DNA of 64,000 bases from Feifania hominis (GCF_014384765.1 NZ_JACRSP010000002.1:124001-188000), one strand, 5' to 3'. Positions 8,375 to 16,996 are shown, counted from the first letter of the stretch. Notes: generated by a model not told the origin, from the sequence alone. Numbers and translations: made by a program.

Positions 8375-8553
8375 TGCATGCAGGTCTTCTGACTCGTGTT
8401 CCGGCGGGTTGCCCCACATGGCCCGCTCCGCCTTCCCGGTTGTCCCAGTGGCTGATTCTCATCACGAAGCGAGCCGAAAACACTCACAGCGGCGGTACCG
8501 TCCGGGATTTTCACCCGGTTTCCTATTCTCCCCGAAAGAGGGGCACATGCAGT
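8375..8553 (-). promoter_or_regulatory. Cobalamin (adenosylcobalamin-type) riboswitch
   Basis: Reading the minus strand 5' to 3', the conserved B12-box blocks appear in order: GGGAGAATAGG, CCGGGTGAAAATCCCGG, ACGGTACCGCCGCTGTG, AGCCACTGG, and GAGTCAGAAGACCTGCAT. The closing P1 helix pairs CTGCATG near the 5' end with CATGCAG at the 3' end. It is followed by a terminator and the gene for the SLH/DUF4430 protein. This class normally shuts off B12 uptake or synthesis genes when B12 is plentiful. Confidence 0.95.
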
Positions 8554-8571
8554 GTGTATTCGACTGCCCGC

Positions 8572-8600
8572 ATTATAACATCGCGCGCGGTCAAAATCAA
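8572..8600 (-). promoter_or_regulatory. Promoter of the cobalamin riboswitch transcript
   Basis: TTGATT, 17-base spacer, TATAAT on the minus strand, placing the transcript start about 13 bases before the aptamer. It overlaps the last codons of the BlaR1-like gene. Confidence 0.8.
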
Positions 8601-10555
8601 GGGGCATATCCAAGGTATTCGTGTGAGAGAAACACCGCGTTCTCCCCCTCGAGGTAAAACGTGAAGCGCTCGGTACGAATCACATTAAAATGCGCGGTGT
8701 CGCCGTCGGCTACCATCTGTAAAATTGCCTCGACGACGCTCAGCTCCTCGCTCTCGATGCGCTTGCCCATCCGGTCGATCACATACTGCATCCCCTCGCT
8801 GTAGTCCGAGAGCATGGAGCCGTCGAAATCCAGCGGCAGCGTGAAGTCCTGCGGGTCGCTGAACGCAAATTCGTCAAAGCCATAATAGTCGAGCGTCACG
8901 TCGTAGATCGTTCGCCCCTCAGCGTCGGTCGTCGTCGCAGAGGACACCAGCCCGTAGAAAGGCTCGTAGCCGTAGGACCAGCCGGTCGGCGTGTAGACGT
9001 TGCCGTCATAGTTCCACAGGCGCGTCATCGGCTCGTGCACAACCGTCTGCACTTCAAAGTGGGTCTTGATGACGTTCTCCACATAGTCTCTCGGCATTGG
9101 CTCCTCCTTGTAGCGGGCGCTGTCGAGAATGAAGGCGTACATCAAATACTCACTGCTTGAAGCGGGCGGATTGTCCGCTTCAAATTCGGGTACAAAGTCA
9201 AAGCGGTTTTGGGTCGTCAGCTGAAAGTAGAATTCCCCAAGGCGCAGCCGTGTGGCGCGGGTGAGCGCCTGTGTGAGTGCCGCCGTGTCGGGCGAGACAC
9301 TTCGAAAGCTCTCGGCGTAGGCATGGCCCTGCTGTGTCACGGCGAGATAGGGCACGCCGTCCGCCGTCGTCTGGGTGACAAGACCGTCTTCCACCGTCCG
9401 TCCGAGCGCCTCGGCGGCAGCCGGGTCCTCCACGGTCAGGCGATAGTCGATGCGGTACAGCTCCAGCGGCTCGTCGTAGCCCTCGCTGAGTGTCGCCGCA
9501 AGCTCCACTCCCACAATGCTCGAGTCTGTAACCGTGACACCGCTCTCTGCCAGAGCCGCCATGTCAGGCTCAAGCAGATGCTCGGTCGCGAGAGCAGCGA
9601 GCGTCTGATCCACATTCGGGGTATCCGCCGGAACTCTGGGGTCGGCAAACAGCATCACACTCAACGCGAGCACCAAGACCAAAATGACAAGGAGAATCCA
9701 GGCGGTCGGTCTTCGCCAGGAGAGCACATTTTTCACCCGTCCCGACACGCTGCTCTCGCCAAAGGCAAGGGGGCTCAGCAGCCCGCCCGACACCGACAGG
9801 GACAACAGCGATGTGGAATAGCTCACCCGGATATCCCCTGCTGTGCGCCGCATGACGCTCTCGTCACAGGACATCTCCATATCCCGATTCATCAGCCGAT
9901 AGGCAAGCCAGACCAGCGGGTTGAACCAGTGCAGCGCAAGCGCCGCAAAAAAGGCAGCGCGCGCCACATGGTCCCCCCGGCGAATGTGGGTCCGCTCATG
10001 CTCGATGATATAGGCGCGTTCCTGCCCCTCGAGGCCCAGCGGCAGATAGATGTTCGGCCGGAGCAGCCCATAGACGAGCGGCGTGCGGATGCGGTCGGTC
10101 TCATAGACCCGGCTCTCTGCGGCGCGCACCGCCGTACGAAGTCCCCGCCCGAGCCGCAGGCTGCTCAAAATGCCATAGAGCAAAAACACAGCGGCGACCG
10201 CAAACCACAGCGCCGAGATGACGTTCAGCACCGCCGTTCCGGCTGCCGGCGGCGTCACGGCGCCCGCCGGCCCCTGTACGGGCGGCAGTGCCGTTCCCGC
10301 TCCCGTCCCCGCGGGCGCTCCCACGCTCATCAGCGCGGTCACCGCGCCGATTGTGCTCTGTGTCCCGGCGGGAATCAGACTCAACACGCTCTCAAAGGAA
10401 AACGGACACAGCAGCCGCAGCAGCACAACCGCCCACAGCAGATAGCTGCACAGTTTCGGCGCCCGGCGCAGAACCAGCCTCGCTGCGAGAACGACAACAA
10501 TGACAAAGCCGGCCGTGAGGCTCATCTGGAGAACCTGTAAAAAAAACCGATTCAT
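8597..10555 (-). CDS. BlaR1/MecR1-like M56 family membrane metalloprotease sensor
   Basis: 652-residue signal transducer. The N-terminal half has four or more membrane helices and a gluzincin site: HERTH (in IIEHERTHIRRGD) with a downstream Glu (MEMSCDESV), as in the BlaR1 family. On sensing its signal such a protein would cleave the BlaI-type repressor encoded just upstream; the start codon overlaps the repressor stop by 4 bases (ATGA). After the last helix (about 290-310), the roughly 340-residue outer part shows no penicillin-binding SxxK/SxN/KTG set. It contains two alpha/beta-looking repeats and a C-terminal stretch ending FTFYLEGENAVFLSHEYLG. The stimulus is therefore probably not a beta-lactam and is unknown. 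Confidence 0.85.
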   Translation of the reverse strand: MNRFFLQVLQMSLTAGFVIVVVLAARLVLRRAPKLCSYLLWAVVLLRLLCPFSFESVLSLIPAGTQSTIGAVTALMSVGAPAGTGAGTALPPVQGPAGAVTPPAAGTAVLNVISALWFAVAAVFLLYGILSSLRLGRGLRTAVRAAESRVYETDRIRTPLVYGLLRPNIYLPLGLEGQERAYIIEHERTHIRRGDHVARAAFFAALALHWFNPLVWLAYRLMNRDMEMSCDESVMRRTAGDIRVSYSTSLLSLSVSGGLLSPLAFGESSVSGRVKNVLSWRRPTAWILLVILVLVLALSVMLFADPRVPADTPNVDQTLAALATEHLLEPDMAALAESGVTVTDSSIVGVELAATLSEGYDEPLELYRIDYRLTVEDPAAAEALGRTVEDGLVTQTTADGVPYLAVTQQGHAYAESFRSVSPDTAALTQALTRATRLRLGEFYFQLTTQNRFDFVPEFEADNPPASSSEYLMYAFILDSARYKEEPMPRDYVENVIKTHFEVQTVVHEPMTRLWNYDGNVYTPTGWSYGYEPFYGLVSSATTTDAEGRTIYDVTLDYYGFDEFAFSDPQDFTLPLDFDGSMLSDYSEGMQYVIDRMGKRIESEELSVVEAILQMVADGDTAHFNVIRTERFTFYLEGENAVFLSHEYLGYAP

Positions 10556-10911
10556 TTTGCCGCCTCCCTGATCAGCCGCTCAAGCTCCGCGGCCTCCTCT
10601 TTGGTCAGTTTGCGATCTTTGAGAAACGTGGCGATGAATGAGGGCAGCGAGTTGTCAAACGCCTTTTCGAGCAGCGCCTCGCTCTCGTAGCGCTGTACCT
10701 GTTCACGGCCGACCAGCGCCGTGACCGTAGCACTCTCATTTTGGAGCATCCCCCTCTCGCAGAGCTTGCGCAGCATGGTGTAGGTCGTCGGCTTCTTCCA
10801 GCCGAGCCGGCGCTCGCACTCCATCCACAGCGCGGTGGAATTGACCGGCTCCAGCTCCCAGATAATGTTCATCAGCCGAAACTCCGCATCGAAAAGCTTG
10901 TAGTCCTCCAA
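10552..10911 (-). CDS. BlaI/MecI family transcriptional repressor
   Basis: 119-residue winged-helix repressor of the BlaI/MecI/CopY family. Typical segments are AEFRLMNIIWE at the N-terminus and the recognition helix region WKKPTTYTMLRKLCERG, then a C-terminal dimerisation helix pair (KLTKEEAAELERLIREA). The start is TTG at 10909-10911, with GGGGAGGG 6 bases upstream; no closer ATG fits. It is the first gene of a two-gene operon with the M56 sensor and most likely represses its own promoter through the two palindromes at 10931-10979. Confidence 0.92.
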   Translation of the reverse strand: MEDYKLFDAEFRLMNIIWELEPVNSTALWMECERRLGWKKPTTYTMLRKLCERGMLQNESATVTALVGREQVQRYESEALLEKAFDNSLPSFIATFLKDRKLTKEEAAELERLIREAAK

Positions 10912-10930
10912 GCGAATCCCTCCCCTTTAA

Positions 10931-10991
10931 GTTTATTGGAATAAACCTATTGTTGTGCTTTAAGTTTATTCCAATAAACCTCTGTTGTCAA
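10931..10991 (-). promoter_or_regulatory. blaI-blaR1-like promoter with two BlaI-type operators
   Basis: Two copies of the perfect 16-bp palindrome GTTTATTSSAATAAAC lie at 10931-10946 and 10964-10979, centred 33 bp (about three helical turns) apart. The promoter is TTGACA (10986-10991), 17-base spacer, TAAACT (10963-10968), so the upstream operator covers the -10 box and the other covers the early transcribed region. Confidence 0.85.
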
Positions 10992-11002
10992 GCAAATTTT
11001 TT

Positions 11003-11035
11003 CAAAAGCAAAAAGCAGCCGCTTCGGCTGCTTTT
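11003..11035 (-). terminator. Terminator of the deaminase gene
   Basis: AAAAGCAGCCG/CGGCTGCTTTT stem with a 3-base loop and a T-rich tail on the minus strand, just after the cytidine deaminase stop. Confidence 0.8.
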
Positions 11036-11043
11036 TCTGTGTT

Positions 11044-11451
11044 TTATTCCCCTGTCCACCGGCCACGTCCCCACCAGTCCGGCATGAGCTGATCAAGGCT
11101 CACGCTCTGTCCGCTTTCAAGGTCGGTCAGAATCTCGATTTGGCCGCTTGCCCGGTCGAGCTGCATCATCAGTTCCCGGCAGGCGCCGCAGGGCAGCCCC
11201 ACGCTGCCATCCGGCATCACGGCGACGACTCTCTCAATTTGAGATTCCCCGTGGGTGAGCATGTTGGCAATGGCGTTTCGCTCGGCGCACATGCCGAGCG
11301 AACAGGCGGTGTCAATGCAGACACCCGTGTAGACATTGCCCGCTTTTGTCAGAATTGCGGCGGCGACTCCGCCAGCCTCCACAAAGGGCGATATGGTCCG
11401 CTCGCACTGAACTGCTCTCGCGCGGTGATAGAGCTCCCGCCAGCCGACCAT
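11044..11451 (-). CDS. cdd: Cytidine deaminase
   Basis: Zinc deaminase converting cytidine and deoxycytidine to uridine forms in pyrimidine salvage. The homotetrameric-type signature is present: CAERNAI (zinc ligand Cys plus catalytic Glu) and PCGACRE (two zinc Cys). Length (135 residues from the chosen ATG at 11451) fits the family. An upstream in-frame start at 11478 would overlap the previous gene, so ATG-VGWRELYHRA is preferred, although its ribosome site is weak; the gene probably relies on coupling to the SemiSWEET gene that ends 4 bases before it. Some family members act on related compounds such as blasticidin, but nothing here points that way. Confidence 0.85.
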   Translation of the reverse strand: MVGWRELYHRARAVQCERTISPFVEAGGVAAAILTKAGNVYTGVCIDTACSLGMCAERNAIANMLTHGESQIERVVAVMPDGSVGLPCGACRELMMQLDRASGQIEILTDLESGQSVSLDQLMPDWWGRGRWTGE

Positions 11452-11455
11452 GCCG

Positions 11456-11746
11456 TCAGCGGCTCTCAGCCGCGGCACGCGCCCGGTCGAGCGCGCGGTT
11501 TCTGAAATACAGGCAGATGTCGATGCCCACCATCACCAGATTGATTACATAGAAAACAAAGACATAGGTGATGTTGGACGCGGTGATCTTACTGACGATT
11601 CCGCAGATGTAGCCAGTGAAAATACAGCACAGAAACACAAGGCTCTTTCCCCTTGTGGTGCGCGATTTCCACGACTTGACAATGGAGGTGGGCCAGGATA
11701 TGCCGAAGAGTACGACCATTGCGACTTCAAAGAGCTCCGATATCAT
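11456..11746 (-). CDS. SemiSWEET/PQ-loop family small membrane transporter
   Basis: 96-residue protein with three membrane helices and a PQ-loop-like signature in helix 1 (FGISWPTSIVKSWKSRTTRGKS), as in bacterial SemiSWEET sugar transporters, which dimerise to form the channel. The ATG at 11746 is chosen because GGAGG lies 9 bases upstream; an earlier in-frame ATG (11767) lies before that site. It is followed closely by the cytidine deaminase gene. A repeat array lies immediately upstream. The substrate is unknown, and the family call rests on the PQ-loop pattern and topology. Confidence 0.7.
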   Translation of the reverse strand: MISELFEVAMVVLFGISWPTSIVKSWKSRTTRGKSLVFLCCIFTGYICGIVSKITASNITYVFVFYVINLVMVGIDICLYFRNRALDRARAAAESR

Positions 11747-11811
11747 ATTGCGATTCCTCCAAAACAAATTCCGATTCTACGACGCCCTGCTGTGAATGCG
11801 CAGCGATCACA

Positions 11812-12136
11812 GTACAATGGGCCGTGTTTTCAGCCGTCCCGCAGGGACTTGCCCCGCAAGGGGCGAGAGCACGGCCTGAATTCCATATAATAAGCTACCC
11901 TACGGTTATTATATCATGAGAGCAAAGCGATCATGATATAATGTGCCCGTGTTTTTCGGTTGCCCCGAAAGGGGCGAGAGCACAGCCTGAATTCCATATA
12001 ATAGCCGCTCTGCGGTTATGATACCATGAGCGCAAAGCGATCATGGTATTATGCGGCTATGTTTTTCGGTTGCCCCGAAAGGGGCGAGAGCACGGCCTGA
12101 ATTCCATATAATAGCCGCTCTGCGGCTATTGTATCA
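11812..12136. repeat. Multi-hairpin repeat array B: one long and two short units, ~110-bp period
   Basis: Three tandem units occur, with the box TCATGATA/TCATGGTA recurring at 11931 and 12041 (110 bases). Unit 1 is long type (CCCGCAGGGACTTGCCCCGCAAGGGGC); units 2 and 3 are short type (TCGGTTGCCCCGAAAGGGGC). Each unit also has AGCCGC/GCGGCT and a dyad around AGCGCAAAGCGAT. The array starts inside the queH stop-codon region and fills the gap to the SemiSWEET gene. Confidence 0.9.
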
Positions 12137-12788
12137 CAGCGTCCGTCTCCTGTCCACGCCCGGTGCGCTCGCGCCGACGGGCCGCCTCCCTCTTTGAGTA
12201 GATGCAGCCGCAGTAGTCCTGCCGGTAGAGATCGTATTGCCTTGACAGCTCGATGGATCTTTTCGTGCCCCCGCGCTTTTTAAAGTCAGCCGGCAGATAG
12301 CGAACCCCCGTCTCCCGCTCAATCTGCTCGCCGAGTTCATTGAGCCAGGCCGCGTTTTTGTGAGGGCTGATGGAGAGCGTGGTCGTGAAGAACTCACACC
12401 CAAGGCGCGCCGCGGCAGCCGCCGCCTCGCGCAGCCGCAGCTCGTAGCAGGCGCGGCAGCGGCTTCCCCCCTCCGGCTCATCCTCCCGTCCCCGGGCGAG
12501 CTCTGCAAAGCGGGCGGGCTCGTAGGCTCCGCTCTCTACCGTGACAGAGCCCTCAAGCGGCATCTGCCCGACCAGGCGGCGCACCTCGTCAAGGCGTCGG
12601 CTGTATTCCTCCTGCGGCGATATGTTGGGGTTGTAGTAGTAGAGCACGATATCAAAGGCCCGGCTGAGCGTTTCGAGAACATAGCTTGAACAGGGCGCGC
12701 AGCACCCGTGCAAGAGCAGCCGAGCCCGACGGCCGCCCAGCTCGGCGATGATGCGCTCCATTTCCCGCTGTGCGTTCTGTACGGGCAT
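12126..12788 (-). CDS. queH: Epoxyqueuosine reductase QueH (DUF208)
   Basis: 220-residue enzyme of the QueH family, which reduces epoxyqueuosine to queuosine in tRNA anticodons without cobalamin and replaces QueG. Key cysteines are visible: the N-terminal HGCCAPCSSYV, the central CRACYELRL and the C-terminal YCGCIYSK, the expected iron-sulfur and metal ligands. ATG at 12788 is chosen (AGAGG 8 bases upstream) over a GTG three codons earlier that overlaps the ribosome site. The last codons and the TAG stop fall inside the repeat element, so the repeat appears to have supplied the gene's end. No other queuosine gene is nearby. Confidence 0.9.
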   Translation of the reverse strand: MPVQNAQREMERIIAELGGRRARLLLHGCCAPCSSYVLETLSRAFDIVLYYYNPNISPQEEYSRRLDEVRRLVGQMPLEGSVTVESGAYEPARFAELARGREDEPEGGSRCRACYELRLREAAAAAARLGCEFFTTTLSISPHKNAAWLNELGEQIERETGVRYLPADFKKRGGTKRSIELSRQYDLYRQDYCGCIYSKREAARRRERTGRGQETDAVIQ

Positions 12789-12923
12789 GTATGACACCTC
12801 TTTTTCTGTTCATCAACTGCCATACCGCACTGACCCTCGGCATCGTTTGCCGAATTTTGGGGATATCTCCTTACATGCACTCGTCTGCACAGCGGGTCAG
12901 AGCATGGCTTAAAGTCAATATCA

Positions 12924-12946
12924 AGGCTGTTCTGCGGCTATTATAC
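12924..12946. repeat. Repeat-family fragment E
   Basis: A short remnant with the TCTGCGGCTATTATACC block of the multi-hairpin repeat lies in the 290-base gap between queH and ppx. The rest of this gap shows no gene. Confidence 0.55.
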
Positions 12947-13084
12947 CCTCTTTTTTCACAGCGCGCCAGTGCCGTTGTCCGCCCGATTTGCAAAATTTTA
13001 CCCGATTTTTACTGTTTTATGGTATCATGGTGTTAATGACAGATACTATTATCATGATTGATTGGGTTAAAGGAGTCTGACCAT

Positions 13085-14017
13085 ATGATCTGTGGGATCA
13101 TCGACGTGGGGTCCAATACCATTCGGCTCTCCATCTACCGCTGTGAAAACGGCACATTTAAACTGCTGCTCGGCAAAAAGGTCATGGCGGGCCTTGCCGG
13201 CTATGTGCAGGAGGGCGTGCTGACCCGGCGCGGCATCCGCAAGGCGGTCGCGGTGCTTCAGAGCTATCGCGAGCTGCTGGACAATTTTGACATCCGCACC
13301 GTGCGGGTCTTCGCGACCGCCTCTCTTCGCAACGTCGCAAACTCCGCCGAGACGCTCGAGGAAATTGAGCGCGAGACGGGTTTTTCCGTTGATCTGATCT
13401 CGGGCACGGAGGAGGCGGCGCTCGACTTTGTCGGCGCGGCGCATACTCTCGATATCACCGACGGTGTCATGGTTGACATCGGCGGCGGCTCCACCGAGAT
13501 TGTCATCTACGAAAACGCCCGCCAGATCAAGGCGCTGAGCATGCCCATCGGCTCTTTGAATCTCTACACCTCCCATGTTGAGGGGCTTCTTCCCACCGAG
13601 AAAGAGCGCCGCGCCATGCGCCGCACGGTGGAGAAAGCCCTGCGCGATCTCGGCGATTTTCGCGACGAGCGCTACGATCTGATCATCGGCGTGGGCGGCA
13701 CCATCCGGGCCGCGGGGCGGCTGATGATCGACCGCGAGGTCCTGCCCGACAACACGCGCCAGTTTTCGGTCTCACAGGTGCGCTCGCTTCTCAAGTCCAT
13801 GTCAAACGACAAGCCGACGCTGCGGCGCATTTTACAGGTCACGCCCGAGCGGGTTCACACCATCATCCCGGGAATGACCATTCTCTCCACGATCTGCAGG
13901 CAGTTTGACAGCCAGTCCCTCTTCGTGAGCAAATTTGGCGTGCGGGAGGGATACCTGTATAAAACCATCCTCGAAAACGGCGAGCCCGTCGAGGATGAGA
14001 AATCGCCGGCATCATGA
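13085..14017 (+). CDS. ppx: Ppx/GppA family exopolyphosphatase
   Basis: 310-residue actin-fold phosphatase that removes phosphate from polyphosphate ends, or hydrolyses pppGpp in GppA-type members. Motifs: GIIDVGSNTIRLSIY (phosphate 1 loop), FATASLRN, SGTEEAALDFVGA and DIGGGSTEIVIY (phosphate 2 loop). At about 310 residues it has only the catalytic actin-like halves and lacks the extra C-terminal HD-like domain of long E. coli Ppx. The ATG at 13085 follows AAAGGAG by 9 bases. It is directly followed (26 bases) by polyphosphate kinase, so the pair forms a synthesis/degradation operon, which supports exopolyphosphatase over GppA. Confidence 0.88.
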   Translation: MICGIIDVGSNTIRLSIYRCENGTFKLLLGKKVMAGLAGYVQEGVLTRRGIRKAVAVLQSYRELLDNFDIRTVRVFATASLRNVANSAETLEEIERETGFSVDLISGTEEAALDFVGAAHTLDITDGVMVDIGGGSTEIVIYENARQIKALSMPIGSLNLYTSHVEGLLPTEKERRAMRRTVEKALRDLGDFRDERYDLIIGVGGTIRAAGRLMIDREVLPDNTRQFSVSQVRSLLKSMSNDKPTLRRILQVTPERVHTIIPGMTILSTICRQFDSQSLFVSKFGVREGYLYKTILENGEPVEDEKSPAS

Positions 14018-14043
14018 CCGGTTTTTGAGGAGGTGCCCCGACG

Positions 14044-16167
14044 ATGGCATCGAACTTTGATTACAGCTACACACAAAACCGGGAGCTCTCATGGTTGCGC
14101 TTCAATGCGCGCGTTCTCGAGCAGGCGCAGGATCCCACCGTACCGCTGTATGAAAAGCTCAAATTCATCTCCATTTTCACCAGCAACCTCGATGAGTTTT
14201 TCATGATCCGCGTGGGCAGTCTGCACGATCTGTCTCTGTTGCCCGAGGCCGGCATCGACAACAAGAGCGGGCTCTCACCGGCGCAGCAGATTCGGGAAAT
14301 TCTCAAGGCCGTCGCGCCTCTCTACAAGCTGCGCGACCAGATCATGGAGGAGCTCGAGCCGCAGCTGCGCGAGCACGACATCTACCGGCTTACCTACAAG
14401 GAGCTCTCAAAAAAAGAGCGCCACTTTCTCGCCGACTACTTCAAGGACGTGGTACTGCCCGTTCTCTCACCGCAGATTGTCGACTCGCACCACCCGTTTC
14501 CCCATCTGCCGAACAAGGCTCTGACCGTCGCCATGCTGCTCAAGAGCACGGCCGGTACCAACTACGGTATCATTCCCATTCCGCAGAGTCTGCCGCCGAT
14601 CGTCTTTCTGCCGGGCGCGGGCGTTCGCTACATCACGCTGGAGCGCGTTGTGGCCGAGCACGCCGACAGCCTGTTCAAAAACTACGAGACGGTGGCAAAG
14701 TCCATCGTCTGCGTCACACGAAACGCCGACATCAGCCCGGATGACGAGGGCTTTGACGACGAGGACTACCGCCGCCATATGAAGAAAATCCTCAAAAAGC
14801 GCGCGCGGCTTGCCCCCGTGCGCCTCGAGGTTCAAGGCGAGATTGACTCGGCGCTTGCGAGCTATCTGCTCGGACGGCTCGGCCTGAAGAAAGATCAGGT
14901 TTTCAAGAGCCGCTCCCCGCTCGCAATGGGCTACGTCTATCTGCTCGAGGAGAATTTTTCCGCTTCGACGGCGCGGGCCATCGTCTACCCAGCCTTTGCC
15001 CCGCAGCCCCCTGCGGGACTGGTCCCCGGCGAACCCATGGCCCGTCAGATCGCAAAGCGCGACCGCCTGTTTAGCTACCCCTATGAGCAGATGGATCCCT
15101 TTTTGCGGCTTCTGCGCGAGGCCGCCTACGACCCTGCGGTCATCTCCGTCAAAATCACCATCTACCGTCTGGCGCGAAAGGCGAAAATCATCGACTATCT
15201 CGTGGCCGCCGCCGAAAACGGCAAAGAGGTCACTGTACTCATGGAGCTTCGGGCTCGCTTCGACGAGCAGAACAACATCATGTGGGCCGAGCGCCTGGAG
15301 GAAGCGGGCTGCAAGGTAATCTATGGCTTCGAGGGCTTTAAGGTGCACTCCAAGATCTGCCTGATCACCCGGCGCGAGAAAAACCGCGTCAGCTACATCA
15401 CCCAGGTCGGCACCGGGAACTACAACGAAAAGACAGCCAAGCTCTACACCGACTACTCGCTGCTGACCGCCGATGAGGAGATCGGCCGGGACGCCGCCGA
15501 GTTCTTCAAGAACATGCTCATCTCCGACCTCGAGGGGGAGTATCACCAGCTCATTGTTGCTCCGGCGGGGCTCAAGAGCAGTCTGCTGCGCCTTGTCGAC
15601 GAAGAAATAGACCGTCAGCGCAGCACGGGCGACGGCCGCATCTTTCTCAAGCTCAACTCGCTTACCGACCGCGAAGTGATCGACAAGCTCTCTCAGGCCT
15701 CGCAGGCGGGGGTCAAAATCACGCTTCTCATCCGGGGCATCTGCTGTCTTCTGCCCGGTATCGCAGGGCGCACGGAGAACATTGCGGTCTACTCCATTGT
15801 CGGCCGGTTCCTCGAGCATTCGCGCATCTACTGTTTCGGCTCGGGCGAGCGGGTGCGACTGTACATCTCGTCGGCTGACATGATGACCCGCAACACGGAA
15901 CGCCGGGTGGAAATCGCCTGCCCGGTCCATGATCGGCACCTGCGCGCGCGCATTCTCAACATGGTCGACTGTATGCTACGCGACAACGTCAAGGCGCGTA
16001 TTCTGCAGAGTGACGGCACCTACCGCAAACCCCAGGTTCAGGGCGACCCTTTCGACAGCCAGCTCTACTTTATGGAGGAGGCCGTAGAGCAGGCCGCTCT
16101 GTCACAGCCCGGCTCGCCCTCTCCCGGTCTGCGTGCACGCCTGTCACGGCTCTTTCGGCGAAAGTAA
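14044..16167 (+). CDS. ppk1: Polyphosphate kinase 1
   Basis: 707-residue membrane-associated enzyme that reversibly polymerises the gamma phosphate of ATP into polyphosphate. The N-terminal domain starts NRELSWLRFNARVLEQA, typical of PPK1. The two phospholipase-D-like catalytic halves carry the conserved histidines in KVHSKICLI (autophosphorylated His) and FLEHSRIYCFG. Length and motif spacing match full PPK1. It is the second gene of the ppx-ppk operon and ends at a strong bidirectional terminator. Polyphosphate is used for stress tolerance and phosphate storage; no phosphate-regulon site was seen upstream. Confidence 0.95.
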   Translation: MASNFDYSYTQNRELSWLRFNARVLEQAQDPTVPLYEKLKFISIFTSNLDEFFMIRVGSLHDLSLLPEAGIDNKSGLSPAQQIREILKAVAPLYKLRDQIMEELEPQLREHDIYRLTYKELSKKERHFLADYFKDVVLPVLSPQIVDSHHPFPHLPNKALTVAMLLKSTAGTNYGIIPIPQSLPPIVFLPGAGVRYITLERVVAEHADSLFKNYETVAKSIVCVTRNADISPDDEGFDDEDYRRHMKKILKKRARLAPVRLEVQGEIDSALASYLLGRLGLKKDQVFKSRSPLAMGYVYLLEENFSASTARAIVYPAFAPQPPAGLVPGEPMARQIAKRDRLFSYPYEQMDPFLRLLREAAYDPAVISVKITIYRLARKAKIIDYLVAAAENGKEVTVLMELRARFDEQNNIMWAERLEEAGCKVIYGFEGFKVHSKICLITRREKNRVSYITQVGTGNYNEKTAKLYTDYSLLTADEEIGRDAAEFFKNMLISDLEGEYHQLIVAPAGLKSSLLRLVDEEIDRQRSTGDGRIFLKLNSLTDREVIDKLSQASQAGVKITLLIRGICCLLPGIAGRTENIAVYSIVGRFLEHSRIYCFGSGERVRLYISSADMMTRNTERRVEIACPVHDRHLRARILNMVDCMLRDNVKARILQSDGTYRKPQVQGDPFDSQLYFMEEAVEQAALSQPGSPSPGLRARLSRLFRRK

Positions 16168-16178
16168 GTCTAACGCAT

Positions 16179-16210
16179 AAAAAAGAACGGCCCGTGGGCC
16201 GTTCTTTTTT
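16179..16210. terminator. Bidirectional terminator between ppk1 and plsC
   Basis: AAAAAAGAACGGCCC/GGGCCGTTCTTTTTT stem with a 2-base loop serves both convergent genes. Confidence 0.92.
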
Positions 16211-16216
16211 CTTTCA

Positions 16217-16996
16217 TTATGCCTCGGCGGTTCCCAGTGTCGCGTCCTTCTGGCTCTGATCGCGTGCGGCCCGCTGCAAAAGCTGTGCATGCGTGGCGAC
16301 AACCAGCTCACGGACCGTCTCGGGCAGGGCGTCGAGTTCCTCACGTGAGAGTCCCTGCACCGGGATACGAGGCAGCACTCTGACGTAAACCGTACACGGC
16401 TTGATCCAGAAGTTGTTTGCCTCAAGCGCCTTGTAACTGCCCTCCATCACGATGGGCAAAATCGGCGCGCCCGTGTGCTCGGCAACTTTGAACGCGCCCT
16501 TTTTAAAACGTTTGATCTCGCCGCCGCGGCTGCGCGTCCCCTCGGGGAACATCTGTACCGAGTAGCGCGCTTTGATCAGCTTGTCACACTCGGTGTTGAT
16601 CTTCTCAATGGCCGACTGCGGATTTGAGCGGTCGATGAACACGCAGTGCAGCCGCCTCATCCACATACCGAGCAGCGGAATGTGACGCACCTCTTTTTTC
16701 GAGATCATCGAAGGGGGCCAGTTCAAAATGCGCAGCAGCACGGGGATGTCAAAGTCCCCCTGGTGGTTGCCGACGATGACCGCGGGCTCATCGGTGAGGT
16801 TCTCTTGTCCCTCCACCTCGAGCCGGACACCGGCAAGGCCCAGTAGCATGCCGGACCAGAGGTGGACAAGCCAGCGCACCATTCTGTCGTGTGTGCGGCG
16901 CGCGCCGCATACTTCCATCAGCCAGATGACGAAATAGAGCGGCAAGATGAGAATCAAGAACAGGAAAAAGACAATATACCAGACGATGCAGCGCAT
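16217..16996 (-). CDS. plsC: 1-acyl-sn-glycerol-3-phosphate acyltransferase (PlsC family)
   Basis: 259-residue membrane-bound acyltransferase adding the second acyl chain to lysophosphatidic acid, giving phosphatidic acid. There is a hydrophobic N-terminus (residues 3-27) and the four PlsC motifs: NHQGDFD (HX4D), VFIDRSN, FPEGTRSRGG, and the proline-containing block PILPIVMEGSYKALE. The ATG at 16996 follows AAGGAG by 9 bases. The open frame reaches 17167, but its extra residues are translated repeat DNA (again LKTWP). The gene lies alone between a terminator and repeat array C. Confidence 0.9.
   Translation of the reverse strand: MRCIVWYIVFFLFLILILPLYFVIWLMEVCGARRTHDRMVRWLVHLWSGMLLGLAGVRLEVEGQENLTDEPAVIVGNHQGDFDIPVLLRILNWPPSMISKKEVRHIPLLGMWMRRLHCVFIDRSNPQSAIEKINTECDKLIKARYSVQMFPEGTRSRGGEIKRFKKGAFKVAEHTGAPILPIVMEGSYKALEANNFWIKPCTVYVRVLPRIPVQGLSREELDALPETVRELVVATHAQLLQRAARDQSQKDATLGTAEA

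Noticed and set aside
11812..12136. CRISPR array
   Set aside because: The units are 110 bases long, contiguous, with internal hairpins and no variable spacers. No cas gene is near.
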